Positions 41,395 to 51,341 are shown, counted from the first letter of the stretch. The stretch is 64,000 nucleotides of DNA from UBA8389 sp035719105 (GCA_035719105.1 DASTGN010000008.1:186001-250000); one strand, 5' to 3'. Numbers and translations are program-made. Notes: generated by a model from the sequence alone, not told the origin.

Positions 41395-43875
41395 ATGGCA
41401 AACCCAGTAAAACATATAAAAAAGTCTTCTCCTTCGAAGCCAAAAACCGGATTCCTGCACAAACGTGAAACGTGGATTTCATTGGGTGTGTTGTGGTTGG
41501 TTTTCGTCACATGGCTCACCATCGTATTAATTTCTTTTCTTTTTTCGGGCGGATCCGATCAAAGTTTGGTTTATGGACTTTCTTTCGGTGAACTGGGAAG
41601 CCTTACCGGTAAAACCTTGAACATTGGCGGTTCGTATGGCGCCTGGACTGCCAACATCATCATTAACGATTGGTTCGGTTATGCTTTTGTTTTCATGTTG
41701 GTTTTCGGATGGATATTGGGTTTTCGCTTACTTGGTCTCACCAAAGCCTCGCTCATCAAGCATTTTCTACTGAACGGATTCGGATTGGTTTGGACTTCGC
41801 TTGCTTTGGCCTTTTTCTTGCAACCCTTGATACCAGACAGTTTCATTATTCCTGGTGGTGCACATGGTTTTTGGTTGAGTGAATGGCTGATTGGACACGT
41901 CGGGTGGCCAGGAGCGCTCTTGATTATTCTATCATCCCTGTTCATTTTCCTGATTTTCGTCAAAGCTAGCACGCTGCCTTTCGTACAACGAATTTTAGCA
42001 TGGAAACCATTCGCTAAAAAGAGTCAAACGTTGGAAGAAACTGAAAATGCATCTTTCGATAAAGTAGACGGAGAATGGCCGGAGGAATTCGATAAAAGCT
42101 GGACTGCCACTGTGGAGACTTCAGCCAACCAAATTGACAAGCCCGATTTTGAAGACGAAGATGACGAAGAAGAAGAGGAGGACGACGAGGATTTGGAAGA
42201 AGACGAATCGGTTGTTGCTGAAGAGCCTCCCCTCCCCGATGACATTGACTTTGAAATCAAGGTGGGCGCTGGGGACGATGCAGAAGTTGACACGGAAGAA
42301 CCGGCTGTGGCTACTACTCGCAGACGATCACCAGGCGAAACCAACGAAGATTACGATGCCTCATATTTGGGCGAATACGATCCAAAACTCGACCTTTCCT
42401 CCTACAAATTCCCCTCTGTCAACTTGCTGACCAAGTATGAAAGCTCGGAAACGGTGGTCAATGCCGAAGAGCAGAAAAGCAATAAACGGCGCATCCAGGA
42501 GGTTTTGGAACAGTTCAGCATCAAAATCAGTTCCATTTCTGCAACCGTAGGGCCAACGGTCACCCTTTACGAAATCATTCCTGAACCAGGTGTTCGAATT
42601 TCCCGCATCAAAAGCCTGGAGAACGATATCGCTCTGTCACTTGCGGCACTCGGCATTCGTATCATCGCACCCATTCCAGGCAAGGGTACCATTGGGATTG
42701 AAGTTCCCAACCGCGAACCTCAGGTCGTTTCGATGTACAGCGTCATCAATTCCAAGAAATTCCAGGAATCCAAATACGATCTGCCCATGGTACTTGGCAG
42801 GACCATCACCAACGATGTGTTCATGGTCGATCTGTGCAAGATGCCACACGTGCTGGTGGCTGGAGCTACCGGTCAGGGAAAGTCGGTCGGGTTGAATGCC
42901 ATGATCACTTCACTCCTTTATAAGAAGCACCCTGCCGAACTCAAATTCGTGATGGTCGACCCGAAAATGGTGGAATTCAGCGTTTATTCGACCATTGAAA
43001 AGCATTATTTAGCCAAGTTGCCTGACGACGGTAAGGCCATTATCACCGATTCTGAAAAAGTAAAGCAAACCTTGAGTTCACTGACCCGGGAAATGGACGA
43101 CCGCTACAATTTGCTGATGTTGGCAGGAGTGCGCAACCTTAAGGAATACAACGTTAAATATATTGCACGTCACCTGAACCCCGAAAAAGGTCACAAGTTC
43201 TTGCCTTACATCGTGGTTATCATCGACGAATTCGGAGACCTGATCATGACTGCCGGCAAAGAAATTGAAATGCCAATCGCCCGAATCGCCCAAAAAGCCA
43301 GAGCGGTAGGCATCCACATGATCATCGCCACACAGCGGCCCACCACCAACATCATCACAGGTACCATCAAGGCCAATTTCCCGGCTCGAATCGCATTCCG
43401 GGTCAGTTCAGGCGTTGACTCCCGCACCATTTTGGACTCTCTGGGAGCCAATCAGCTCATTGGTCGCGGCGACATGCTGTTTTCACAAGGCAGCGATCTG
43501 GTTCGTGTGCAATGCGCCTTTGTAGACACCCCGGAAGTGGTGAACATTGCCCATTTCATTGGCGACCAACGAAGCTACCCCACGGCCTTCTACCTTCCGG
43601 AACCCGCTACAGAAAGCAGTTCAGGCATGGGACCAACCGATATGGAAGGCTTGGATCCCTTGTTCGAAGACGCCGCCCGCATCATCGTCATCCATCAACA
43701 GGGTTCCACCTCACTCATCCAACGCAAATTCTCCATCGGTTATAATCGTGCAGGTCGAATTGTCGACCAACTGGAGCAGGCTGGCATCATTGGCCCGAGT
43801 GAAGGCAGTAAGGCCCGTCAGGTGCTGGTGAACGATGAATTCCAGCTTGACAACCTGTTGGCAAGAATTAAATAA
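41395..43875 (+). CDS. ftsK: DNA translocase FtsK/SpoIIIE family
   Basis: 826 residues. Septum-bound motor that moves chromosome ends during division. Four N-terminal membrane helices (about 28-195), an acidic linker at about 245-310 with a run of Asp/Glu, the alpha/beta motor with Walker A GATGQGKS (490-497) and Walker B VIIDEFGD (about 607-614), and a C-terminal winged-helix gamma domain (about 760-826) that reads DNA polarity sequences. A TATTTTTG box (41358-41365) lies 30 bases upstream of the ATG. Confidence 0.95.
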   Translation: MANPVKHIKKSSPSKPKTGFLHKRETWISLGVLWLVFVTWLTIVLISFLFSGGSDQSLVYGLSFGELGSLTGKTLNIGGSYGAWTANIIINDWFGYAFVFMLVFGWILGFRLLGLTKASLIKHFLLNGFGLVWTSLALAFFLQPLIPDSFIIPGGAHGFWLSEWLIGHVGWPGALLIILSSLFIFLIFVKASTLPFVQRILAWKPFAKKSQTLEETENASFDKVDGEWPEEFDKSWTATVETSANQIDKPDFEDEDDEEEEEDDEDLEEDESVVAEEPPLPDDIDFEIKVGAGDDAEVDTEEPAVATTRRRSPGETNEDYDASYLGEYDPKLDLSSYKFPSVNLLTKYESSETVVNAEEQKSNKRRIQEVLEQFSIKISSISATVGPTVTLYEIIPEPGVRISRIKSLENDIALSLAALGIRIIAPIPGKGTIGIEVPNREPQVVSMYSVINSKKFQESKYDLPMVLGRTITNDVFMVDLCKMPHVLVAGATGQGKSVGLNAMITSLLYKKHPAELKFVMVDPKMVEFSVYSTIEKHYLAKLPDDGKAIITDSEKVKQTLSSLTREMDDRYNLLMLAGVRNLKEYNVKYIARHLNPEKGHKFLPYIVVIIDEFGDLIMTAGKEIEMPIARIAQKARAVGIHMIIATQRPTTNIITGTIKANFPARIAFRVSSGVDSRTILDSLGANQLIGRGDMLFSQGSDLVRVQCAFVDTPEVVNIAHFIGDQRSYPTAFYLPEPATESSSGMGPTDMEGLDPLFEDAARIIVIHQQGSTSLIQRKFSIGYNRAGRIVDQLEQAGIIGPSEGSKARQVLVNDEFQLDNLLARIK

Positions 43876-43976
43876 GCTTAAATACCAAGAATTGGGGAGT
43901 AAATCGACTCTGTGAGTATGGCACAATATTTGTACCTTTGAATCCCGAATTTGAAACGTTTGTATTTGATTGCATT

Positions 43977-44669
43977 ATGAAAAGATTTAGCATTATTACA
44001 TTGATTCTCAGCCTATTGTTCAATATGAACTTGGCTGCTCAGTTGCCACAATTATCACAAACAGCTCCCCTACAAAGGGCACAAAACGACCCAAAGGCTT
44101 TGGAAGTCCTTAACAAAGCGTCTGTCGCCTATAACAAAGCCGGCGGTGTGAAAGCCGGATTCACCATCAAGATTTTGGCCAAAGGTGGTGCCGTCAAGGA
44201 TAACTTATCGGGCAACATCCAACTAAAGGGCTCCAAATTCAGACTGGAAACCAGCGATATGATTACTTGGTTCGATGGTGTCAATCAATGGGTTTACATG
44301 CAGTCCAACAACGAGGTCAACCTGAGCAAACCAAACTCCAGGGAGCTGCTCATGATCAATCCGGTCAATGTTTTTCAACTTTATCAACACGGCTACAACA
44401 GCAAACGGTTGGCTGACAAGGTGGAAAACGGCAAGAAACTTTTGCAGGTGGAACTCAGACCTTACACCAAAACAGAAAATATTCTGAGCATCGTAGCCAG
44501 TTTTGATAAAAACAGCTATCGCCCAGTCAGCATTCTCATTACTAATAAGGACAAATCTGGCAGTAAAATCAACATCGGTAGCTATTTGACCGGAGAAACT
44601 TACAGCGATGCCTTATTTACGTTCAAACCAAAAGACTATCCAAATACGGAAGTCGTAGATTTACGCTAA
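43977..44669 (+). CDS. LolA-like outer-membrane lipoprotein carrier
   Basis: 230 residues from the ATG at 43977, which directly precedes a signal peptide (MKRFSIITLILSLLFNMNLAAQ). The LolA-type fold follows: a small-molecule-binding half-barrel with KAGFTIKILAKGG, FRLETSDMITWFDGVNQWVY and the C-terminal GSYLTGETYSDALFTFKPKDYPN. It ferries lipoproteins through the periplasm. A TACCTTTG box (43933-43940) gives a 5' leader. The ftsK-lolA-trxB order is usual in Bacteroidales. Confidence 0.85.
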   Translation: MKRFSIITLILSLLFNMNLAAQLPQLSQTAPLQRAQNDPKALEVLNKASVAYNKAGGVKAGFTIKILAKGGAVKDNLSGNIQLKGSKFRLETSDMITWFDGVNQWVYMQSNNEVNLSKPNSRELLMINPVNVFQLYQHGYNSKRLADKVENGKKLLQVELRPYTKTENILSIVASFDKNSYRPVSILITNKDKSGSKINIGSYLTGETYSDALFTFKPKDYPNTEVVDLR

Positions 44670-44685
44670 AAATAAAATAAAATAT

Positions 44686-45624
44686 ATGGAACACGTTCGT
44701 TGCCTTATCATTGGATCTGGTCCCGCCGGATTCACCGCTGGCATTTACGCTGCCAGAGCCAATCTTTCACCAGTTCTTTACGAAGGCATGCAACCTGGTG
44801 GTCAACTGACTACTACGACAGAGATTGACAATTTCCCAGGTTATCCGGAGGGCATTACGGGTACTGAAATGATGGATGACCTGCGCAAACAAGCCAACCG
44901 TTTTGGCTGTGAATCTCGTTGGGGAGTCGCTACGGCTGCCGATTTATCTGCCCTACCTTATAAAGTGACCATCGACGGCGAAACTGAAATCACCTGCGAC
45001 AGTCTGATCATCGCAACCGGTGCCACTGCCAAATATTTGGGTTTGGCCGACGAAAGCAAATATGCAGGACAAGGCGTTTCAGCTTGTGCCACCTGTGATG
45101 GTTTCTTTTACCGCAAAAAGAAAGTTGCGGTGGTTGGAGGTGGCGATACCGCTTGCGAGGAAGCCAGCTATTTGGCCGGACTGGCCTCACAGGTGTACCT
45201 GATCGTTCGCAAACCTTTCCTCAGAGCTTCTAAAATCATGCAGGACAAGGTCTTCAACACAGAAAACATCACCGTTCTTTTCGAACACGAAACCATCGGT
45301 TTGTTTGGTGAAAACGGTGTAGAGGGGGCTCATTTGGTGAAACGTCGCGGTCAATCGGACGAAACCAATGTGGACATCTATATCGACGGATTCTTCTTAG
45401 CCATCGGACACAAACCAAATTCAGACATTTTTGCTGCTTATTTGGAAACGGATGAAACCGGTTACATCGTCACCACGCCGGGAACCCCCCGCACGAATGT
45501 TGCCGGTGTTTTTGCTGCCGGCGACGTGGCCGACCCACACTACCGTCAGGCTATCACCGCTGCTGGAAGCGGATGTCAGGCTGCCATTGAAGCAGAACGT
45601 TATCTATCTAGTTTGAAAAAATAG
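44686..45624 (+). CDS. trxB: Thioredoxin-disulfide reductase
   Basis: 312 residues. Flavoprotein that reduces thioredoxin with NADPH. FAD motif GSGPAGFTAGIYAARA (about 10-25), redox-active Cys134-Ala-Thr-Cys137 (ACATCDGF), NADPH loop VVGGGDTACEEASYL (about 149-163) and the C-terminal FAD motif VFAAGDVADPHYRQ. Full length. It starts 16 bases after the lolA-like gene. Confidence 0.95.
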   Translation: MEHVRCLIIGSGPAGFTAGIYAARANLSPVLYEGMQPGGQLTTTTEIDNFPGYPEGITGTEMMDDLRKQANRFGCESRWGVATAADLSALPYKVTIDGETEITCDSLIIATGATAKYLGLADESKYAGQGVSACATCDGFFYRKKKVAVVGGGDTACEEASYLAGLASQVYLIVRKPFLRASKIMQDKVFNTENITVLFEHETIGLFGENGVEGAHLVKRRGQSDETNVDIYIDGFFLAIGHKPNSDIFAAYLETDETGYIVTTPGTPRTNVAGVFAAGDVADPHYRQAITAAGSGCQAAIEAERYLSSLKK

Positions 45625-45642
45625 AAAAAACAGGTGCATCGT

Positions 45643-45673
45643 TTGCAATTCTGATGAAGATTGCCTACTTTTG
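45643..45673 (+). promoter_or_regulatory. Promoter of rplU-rpmA
   Basis: TTG (45643-45645) and TACTTTTG (45666-45673) with a 20-base spacer. The transcript would have a leader of about 80 bases before the rplU ATG, with possible GC-rich structure around 45700-45731. Confidence 0.6.
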
Positions 45674-45757
45674 CACCTCCATTCGTCAGGGTTACCAAGC
45701 GGCGCTGCAGGTTTGCATCCCACCCTCCGGAGTATAACTTTGATAATAAACAAGTTA

Positions 45758-46069
45758 ATGTACGCAATTGTAGAAATCGCGGGTCAACAGTTCAAAGCCG
45801 AAGCTGGCAAGAGATTGTTTGTTCACCGCTTAGAAGCAGAACGTGGTTCTGTTGTGGAATTCGAAAAGGTGTTGTTGCTCGACACCGACGGTAAAGTAAA
45901 AATCGGTGCTCCCACCGTAAAAGGTGCCAAAGTGGTTTGTGAAGTTCTTTCACACGTAAAAGGCGACAAAGTCATCATCTTCAAAAAGAAACGTCGCAAA
46001 GGTTACAAAAAATGCAACGGTCACCGTCAATTCTTTACTGAATTGAAAATCAACGAAGTAGTAGCTTAA
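45758..46069 (+). CDS. rplU: 50S ribosomal protein L21
   Basis: 103 residues from ATG 45758, the start that matches the family (MYAIVEIAGQQFKAEAG); an upstream in-frame start at 45671 lies inside the promoter. C-terminal KKRRKGYKKCNGHRQFFTELKI is the conserved rRNA-binding part. First gene of an L21-L27 operon. Confidence 0.96.
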   Translation: MYAIVEIAGQQFKAEAGKRLFVHRLEAERGSVVEFEKVLLLDTDGKVKIGAPTVKGAKVVCEVLSHVKGDKVIIFKKKRRKGYKKCNGHRQFFTELKINEVVA

Positions 46070-46090
46070 TCCTTAAAATAGCAAAGACAA

Positions 46091-46348
46091 ATGGCACATA
46101 AAAAAGGCGTCGGTAGTTCTAAGAACGGACGCGAATCAGAAAGCAAACGATTAGGCGTTAAAATTTTCGGTGGTGAAAAAGCAATTGCAGGAAACATCCT
46201 GATCCGTCAACGCGGAACTGTTCATCATCCGGGTGAAAACGTAGGTATCGGCAAGGACCACACATTGTACGCTCTTGTAGACGGTGTTGTGAAGTTCCGT
46301 CGCGTCAAAAACGACCGCTCCTTCGTCTCCATCGTACCTGCTGAATAA
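46091..46348 (+). CDS. rpmA: 50S ribosomal protein L27
   Basis: 85 residues, N-terminus MAHKKGVGSSKNGRESESKRLG as expected for the tail that reaches the peptidyl-transferase centre. No cleavable N-terminal extension of the Firmicutes type. It follows rplU by 21 bases and is followed by a strong terminator. Confidence 0.97.
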   Translation: MAHKKGVGSSKNGRESESKRLGVKIFGGEKAIAGNILIRQRGTVHHPGENVGIGKDHTLYALVDGVVKFRRVKNDRSFVSIVPAE

Positions 46349-46370
46349 GCAATCAACGAACACATAAAAA

Positions 46371-46402
46371 TAGGCTGAGCTCTTGCGAGTTCAGCCTATT
46401 TA
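46371..46402. terminator. Bidirectional intrinsic terminator
   Basis: AATAGGCTGAGCTC (46371-46384) pairs with GAGTTCAGCCTATT (46389-46402) with one wobble pair and a four-base loop TTGC. It is followed by T-rich sequence on both strands and separates rpmA from the convergent flavodiiron gene. Confidence 0.85.
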
Positions 46403-46419
46403 TATTTTATAACTTTTTT

Positions 46420-47616
46420 TTACTTAGACAGCTCCGCAAATTTGCGACCGTAAGCCACACATTGATCCAGGAAATGTTCGTCGGGTCTCCAAGCAGCACT
46501 GATCGGCTCCATAATCATTTCAAAACCGGCTTCTTTCAATGCATTGCCAATGACTTTAGATGACAAGTCGCGCCAGCCGTATGTTCCGAACGAAGCAGCC
46601 TTTTTGTTTTTGAACTTCATGCCATTGATGAATTCAAGCAAACCAGCAATGGTGTACAAAACGCCATTGTGAACAGTCGGCGATCCAAGCATGATGGCTT
46701 TCGATTTAAAGATTTCCAACATCAAGTCACTGATATCGGTATTGGAAGCGCTGAAGAGCTTGACATTCACCGTTGGGTCTTCTTGGTTGATGCCTTGCAC
46801 AATTTTCTCTGCTATCATTTGTGTTCCATGATACATCGTATCGTAAATCACACTGATTTGATTATCCTGATATCCATTGGCAAATTCGGCGTATTTGTCT
46901 AAAATCTGCTGGGGGTTGTCCCGCCAGATAATTCCGTGACTGGTAGCGATGCATTCAATCACCAAACCCATGTCCTTGATTTCTTCCAATTTGCGGAGAA
47001 CCAAATGACTGAACGGAGTAATGATGTTGGCGAAGTATTTATACGTTTCATTCCACAATTCAGCCTGATCGATCAAATCGTTGAAAAGCAATTCTGAACA
47101 ATAATGTTGACCAAAAGCGTCGTTGCTGAACAGAATGTTGTCACCGGTCAGGTAACAAAACATGCTGTCCGGCCAATGAATCATGGCAGCTTGAATAAAA
47201 ATCAATTCCTTACCATTCCCCACCGAAATCTTATCACCTGTTTTCACTGGAACCAAGTTCCACGATTTGTCGTGATATAAGCCCGTCAGCGATTTGATAC
47301 CGTTTTCAGTGCAATAAACCGGTGTTCCGGGAATTTCTTCCAACAGTTCAGCCAAGGCACCGCTGTGATCAGGTTCGGCATGATTGCAAACTATAAAATC
47401 GATTTTCTTCAAATCGACCTCTGTACGCAAATTCCTTACGAATTCGTGAGAAAAGGGTTCATAAACAGTGTCGATCAGAGCAATCTTTTCTTCGAGTATG
47501 AGATAAGAATTGTAAGAAGAACCTTTGGTGGTTTTATATTCGGAACCGTGAAATTCACGCAAGTCCCAATGGTTCTTACCCACCCAATACACCTTGTTTT
47601 TTATATGTTTTTTCAT
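46420..47616 (-). CDS. Flavodiiron protein (A-type flavoprotein)
   Basis: 398 residues from Met at 47616 (an earlier Met at 47652 is less family-like). Reduces oxygen or nitric oxide in anaerobes. The metallo-beta-lactamase-like domain has the diiron ligands His79, Glu81, Asp83 and His84 (NHAEPDHSG), with later ligands near His147, Asp166 and His227 (SHGIIW). A flavodoxin domain for FMN occupies about 250-398. No rubredoxin domain is fused, so an external donor is needed. It fits with the NO-linked YgbA-family gene at the left end. Confidence 0.93.
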   Translation of the reverse strand: MKKHIKNKVYWVGKNHWDLREFHGSEYKTTKGSSYNSYLILEEKIALIDTVYEPFSHEFVRNLRTEVDLKKIDFIVCNHAEPDHSGALAELLEEIPGTPVYCTENGIKSLTGLYHDKSWNLVPVKTGDKISVGNGKELIFIQAAMIHWPDSMFCYLTGDNILFSNDAFGQHYCSELLFNDLIDQAELWNETYKYFANIITPFSHLVLRKLEEIKDMGLVIECIATSHGIIWRDNPQQILDKYAEFANGYQDNQISVIYDTMYHGTQMIAEKIVQGINQEDPTVNVKLFSASNTDISDLMLEIFKSKAIMLGSPTVHNGVLYTIAGLLEFINGMKFKNKKAASFGTYGWRDLSSKVIGNALKEAGFEMIMEPISAAWRPDEHFLDQCVAYGRKFAELSK

Positions 47617-47688
47617 ACAATAATGATTTGCTGATGCACCATTTTGGTACATTGCAAAAATAAGGAATAATTTCGACGAAAAAGTAGC

Positions 47689-48318
47689 TTATTTGGATAC
47701 TACCCGAATTTTAAATACAATTTTGCGAACCGTATCGCAGCCTTCTACCTGGATGTTTGGGCGATGAGCGTCGGAAGGGAAAAATAGCAGAAACGTTCCC
47801 GGAGTTGCGACAACGTATTTGGCTTTCTTTTCGTTGGGCTGGTAAAAACCAACGTCTTTTTTAAGATCGTATTGATTCACCACCTTCGCACCGCTTAAAG
47901 GAGCGATGCCCATTTTTTCGGCACCGCGAGCAATGTATTGCAAATCAACTTTTTGGCAATGAGCTTCCCATCTGGTTTGTTCAAAAGGGCGAACCGATGG
48001 TCCATCAGTTATGGTCAGAGAAACGTTTGCACTGTCCAAAACGTATTTTCCGACTGGAAAAGTCGTAGGATCGTTTTTTGCCAACCAATTGAACACCAAA
48101 TCCCATGCTGGCTGGTTTTGATGGTACTGATTGGCAAAATCAACCACATTGACAGACTTGTCCACTTTCAACGTCATTGCGCCAGCCCAAGCACCTTTGT
48201 TAAACCATTGGGTGGCAGACTTCTTGTTCCATACATTGTTAGCCTTTTGAGCCGAAACTGTGGTGAAAAACAAGCTAATAAAGGCTATCAGAAGAATGTT
48301 GGATGTAATTTGTTTCAT
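47689..48318 (-). CDS. Secreted YhcH/YjgK/YiaL (DUF386) family protein
   Basis: 209 residues with a signal peptide (about 1-23, TTVSAQ). The cupin-like DUF386 fold has the metal-site motif FFPSDAHRPNI near residues 176-186 and EAHCQKVDLQYI near 120. Relatives include EbgC, which partners the GH2 enzyme EbgA, and sugar-acid-processing proteins; most are cytoplasmic, so export here is notable. The gene lies 13 bases after a GH2 gene in the same direction, an EbgA-EbgC-like pairing. Confidence 0.82.
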   Translation of the reverse strand: MKQITSNILLIAFISLFFTTVSAQKANNVWNKKSATQWFNKGAWAGAMTLKVDKSVNVVDFANQYHQNQPAWDLVFNWLAKNDPTTFPVGKYVLDSANVSLTITDGPSVRPFEQTRWEAHCQKVDLQYIARGAEKMGIAPLSGAKVVNQYDLKKDVGFYQPNEKKAKYVVATPGTFLLFFPSDAHRPNIQVEGCDTVRKIVFKIRVVSK

Positions 48319-48331
48319 AACTAGTATATTT

Positions 48332-51316
48332 TTAGTTTTCGTTTGCTTCGTAAAATTCTATTTCAACAATTCGTAATTCATCTTTCGGGTCGGATTTTAC
48401 TGGATTGTTCTTATCAAACAAATCTAAGTTCTTACCCGCTTCGACTTCGACAATGGAGCCAAACTGATCTTTCTCGGTTCCGGCACCCAGTAATTCTACA
48501 CGAACCGACTCCGTTTGAACACCTTTCTTCATAGGCAAGGTTATGTAACCAAGACTTTGCGGCGTGAGTCCTTCCCACAGAACGGTATTGTCCTGAGCCA
48601 GGATTCGGATTTGATACGAGCGTGTTCTCCAACCCGTCAATTTCATGCAGATTTCAGAAAGCTGAGCCGAACGCACGAGATCGTACTTGATCCAAGCAGA
48701 GGAACGAACACTGCTGTTACGCCATTCGGTACGCTCGTTGTCATCAATACTCAACAGGGCATCCTTTTGGTTCGCTCCAGCAGTGATGTCCATGACAGAA
48801 ACAGGAATGCGACTGACTACATACGAAGACATATTGGGTGTAGCGCCGCGATCCAACCGACCGGAAAGATTGGCTGAAGGTATCCAGGTCGACAAACCTT
48901 TGACGACGGGCACGGGTTGAACATAAATCGTGGTACTGTCCATCTTCAGGTTTCCAGAAGTGACCGAAATATGAACGTTGCCAGCTTGACGAATAGACCG
49001 TAGGAGTACACGGTTCACGCCGCATTCCACCGGTAGATTCTTGGAACCAGCATAATTATTTGGGCCTTGTGCAATGCCACCGATGAATTCTATCGGTCCT
49101 TTCACCTCAAATTGGATCATATCGTTTGCCAACGGACAGCGACGTCCGTTTTCGTCGACGACTTCTACTTCTGCCAGAATCATATCGGAACCGTCAGCGT
49201 GAAAACCAGTAGGACTCTGAATAATGTTCATTTTCAAGGCTTTGGGAGCACCTGCAGTACGCAAGGTATCATTACTAAGTACATTTTTATCTGAATCATA
49301 GCTGACCGCTCTAAGTTCACCAGCGGCAAAACTTACATTGGGGAAGGTGTACCAGAAACGACTGCTTTGTTTACCGAATCCAAGGCTGTGATTGTTGAGG
49401 AACAATTCAACTGCATCTCCCGAAGAAACGACGTAGACATTTTTCTTTTGGCCGAAATTGTAATTCCAATGGCCAACAATGTGTGTATGGGGCACTTCCG
49501 TGTCCACCCATCCGTCCCACATCACGTAATGAGCCCACCAAGCATCCTTTTTAATGCGCATGGCATCCACTTTTCCACTTCTGCGATAGTTCTCAGATCC
49601 GCGATAATGCGTGTTGGAATCGGAGAAAATGATGCTCACACCTCCAGAGCTGACGCGCTTGCCGGTGCCGGGGCGCTCACGCCAGTAATCGTACCAGCGT
49701 GTGACCGCTTCCATGGCGAACATATCCTGATTGTGGTTGTAAGAAGAAGCATCCGCGTTGCGATAAAGCGGACCCTCACCTTCCTTATGATTTGGATACG
49801 ATTCTTCGTCCCAATATTTGCGCAAAGCCTCATCGCGGGAATATTCCATGGCCCACATCGGTATGTGTGCACTTTTGTTGATGTATAACATTTCACCTCC
49901 ATATTCGGCGACCTTGCTGTCCAGCATTTCGCGGCTTCCGATGGCACGTCCTCCTTTGGGGTCGAATTCATCACGGATAGCCTTCATTTGTTTCATGTGT
50001 TCCTCGCTTACCCCGGTGTTTCCTGATTCGTAAAAAATAATACTGGGGTTGTTGCGGTTGTAAACAATGGCATCACGCATGGCTTCCGTGCGCATTTCCC
50101 AACGCCGACCATCCACATCCTTTTCGGAATCGCCTGCAGGCATGGATTCCATCAAACCGACACGGTCGCATGATTCCACGTCTTGTTTCCAAGGGGTGAT
50201 GTGCATCCATCGAACCAAGTTGCCATTGCTCTCAACCATCAGACCGTTGCTGTAGTCGCTCAGCCAAGCGGGAACAGACATTCCCACTCCAGGCCACTCG
50301 TTGGAGGTGCGTTGTGCATAACCGTGTACTTGGATGACACGGTCGTTCAGTTTGAAAAGGCCATTGGCGAATTCTGTTTTCCGGAAGCCAGTGGTGGTCT
50401 TGACCAAGTCAACAACCTCCTTACCTTCCACCAGTGCGGTCGTGACTTCGTATAAATAGCCGTAACCCCAACTCCAAAAATTAACGCTTTTCAGGGTGGC
50501 AAAACAACTGACCACCTTGGTTTCACCAGGTTGAATCGTTTGTTCATCAGATATAAATTCACGCACCATCAATGCGTCTTTGTCCCTTACCACGACGTTC
50601 AAACGAAGTGTCCTTGGTTTGTTGCTTTCATTTCGAACTTCCGATTCGACATGCATGACGCAACGTTTTCCACGAATGTCAAAATTATCGGCATAAATAT
50701 ATATCCCCTTGGTTCCTAGGCTATTATACAAAGGAAGTGTTTGATATAAGGTGCCTGTGGCGTGCAACCACACATTTTTTGGTAATCCGCCATAATTGGC
50801 GTTGAAGTTGCTGTCGTTCCATTGAAAGGCAGAGCCGGTGGAACGTTCCTTATATTTCCAATTGTTATCAACACGAACGGCAATGACATTCGCCTTTTTC
50901 GATCCAAATTGTAGATATCTGGTCAAATCAAATCCGAAAGCATTGACCCCATTTTCGTGTAGGCCCATCCGTTTGCCATTGACCCAAACTTCAGCAGCTT
51001 GTCTGGCACCTTCGAATTCGATGAAAACCTTGTCTCCTTTCAGTTCGGAAGGCAAATAAAAGGTCTTGCGATACCAAACCACCGTGTCCGTCAACTTTTC
51101 GATGGAAAGTTTGAATGCTTCGGAACCGTTGAACGCATAAGGCAAATTAACGGATTTCCACGAAGCATCGTCGTATTGAGGATTTTTGGCTAAACTATCG
51201 TCTCCGATTTTCAGCTTCCAGTCTGGATTGAAATTGTAACGAGAACGCGAATGCACGTTAGCAGATTGCAACAAACTGACAACCAGGATGATAAAAAGAA
51301 ATAGACTCTTTTTCAT
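48332..51316 (-). CDS. Glycoside hydrolase family 2 enzyme with atypical acid/base site
   Basis: 994 residues from Met at 51316, where a signal peptide begins (MKKSLFLFIILVVSLLQSA). GH2 layout: sugar-binding jelly roll (about 25-190), Ig-like domain, TIM barrel (about 320-570), further beta domains, and an F5/8-type (CBM32-like) domain near 850-970. The segment that normally reads GNE with the acid/base Glu reads FYESGNTG here, so Thr434 replaces it (Glu430 is near). A nucleophile candidate is Glu491 (WAMEYSRDE). The neighbouring PL11 lyase suggests action on rhamnogalacturonan I side chains or fragments, inferred only. Confidence 0.82.
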   Translation of the reverse strand: MKKSLFLFIILVVSLLQSANVHSRSRYNFNPDWKLKIGDDSLAKNPQYDDASWKSVNLPYAFNGSEAFKLSIEKLTDTVVWYRKTFYLPSELKGDKVFIEFEGARQAAEVWVNGKRMGLHENGVNAFGFDLTRYLQFGSKKANVIAVRVDNNWKYKERSTGSAFQWNDSNFNANYGGLPKNVWLHATGTLYQTLPLYNSLGTKGIYIYADNFDIRGKRCVMHVESEVRNESNKPRTLRLNVVVRDKDALMVREFISDEQTIQPGETKVVSCFATLKSVNFWSWGYGYLYEVTTALVEGKEVVDLVKTTTGFRKTEFANGLFKLNDRVIQVHGYAQRTSNEWPGVGMSVPAWLSDYSNGLMVESNGNLVRWMHITPWKQDVESCDRVGLMESMPAGDSEKDVDGRRWEMRTEAMRDAIVYNRNNPSIIFYESGNTGVSEEHMKQMKAIRDEFDPKGGRAIGSREMLDSKVAEYGGEMLYINKSAHIPMWAMEYSRDEALRKYWDEESYPNHKEGEGPLYRNADASSYNHNQDMFAMEAVTRWYDYWRERPGTGKRVSSGGVSIIFSDSNTHYRGSENYRRSGKVDAMRIKKDAWWAHYVMWDGWVDTEVPHTHIVGHWNYNFGQKKNVYVVSSGDAVELFLNNHSLGFGKQSSRFWYTFPNVSFAAGELRAVSYDSDKNVLSNDTLRTAGAPKALKMNIIQSPTGFHADGSDMILAEVEVVDENGRRCPLANDMIQFEVKGPIEFIGGIAQGPNNYAGSKNLPVECGVNRVLLRSIRQAGNVHISVTSGNLKMDSTTIYVQPVPVVKGLSTWIPSANLSGRLDRGATPNMSSYVVSRIPVSVMDITAGANQKDALLSIDDNERTEWRNSSVRSSAWIKYDLVRSAQLSEICMKLTGWRTRSYQIRILAQDNTVLWEGLTPQSLGYITLPMKKGVQTESVRVELLGAGTEKDQFGSIVEVEAGKNLDLFDKNNPVKSDPKDELRIVEIEFYEANEN

Positions 51317-51341
51317 GGGATTTGATGTATTTTTAAAAAGC

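Noticed and set aside
42160..42215. Asp/Glu-codon repeat in ftsK as a DNA repeat element
   Set aside because: It encodes the acidic linker common to FtsK proteins; codons vary, so it is coding low complexity and not a separate repeat.
45674..45757. rplU leader as a known L21 riboregulator
   Set aside because: Some GC-rich pairing is possible, but no recognised L21 leader structure was found, so no specific RNA is claimed.
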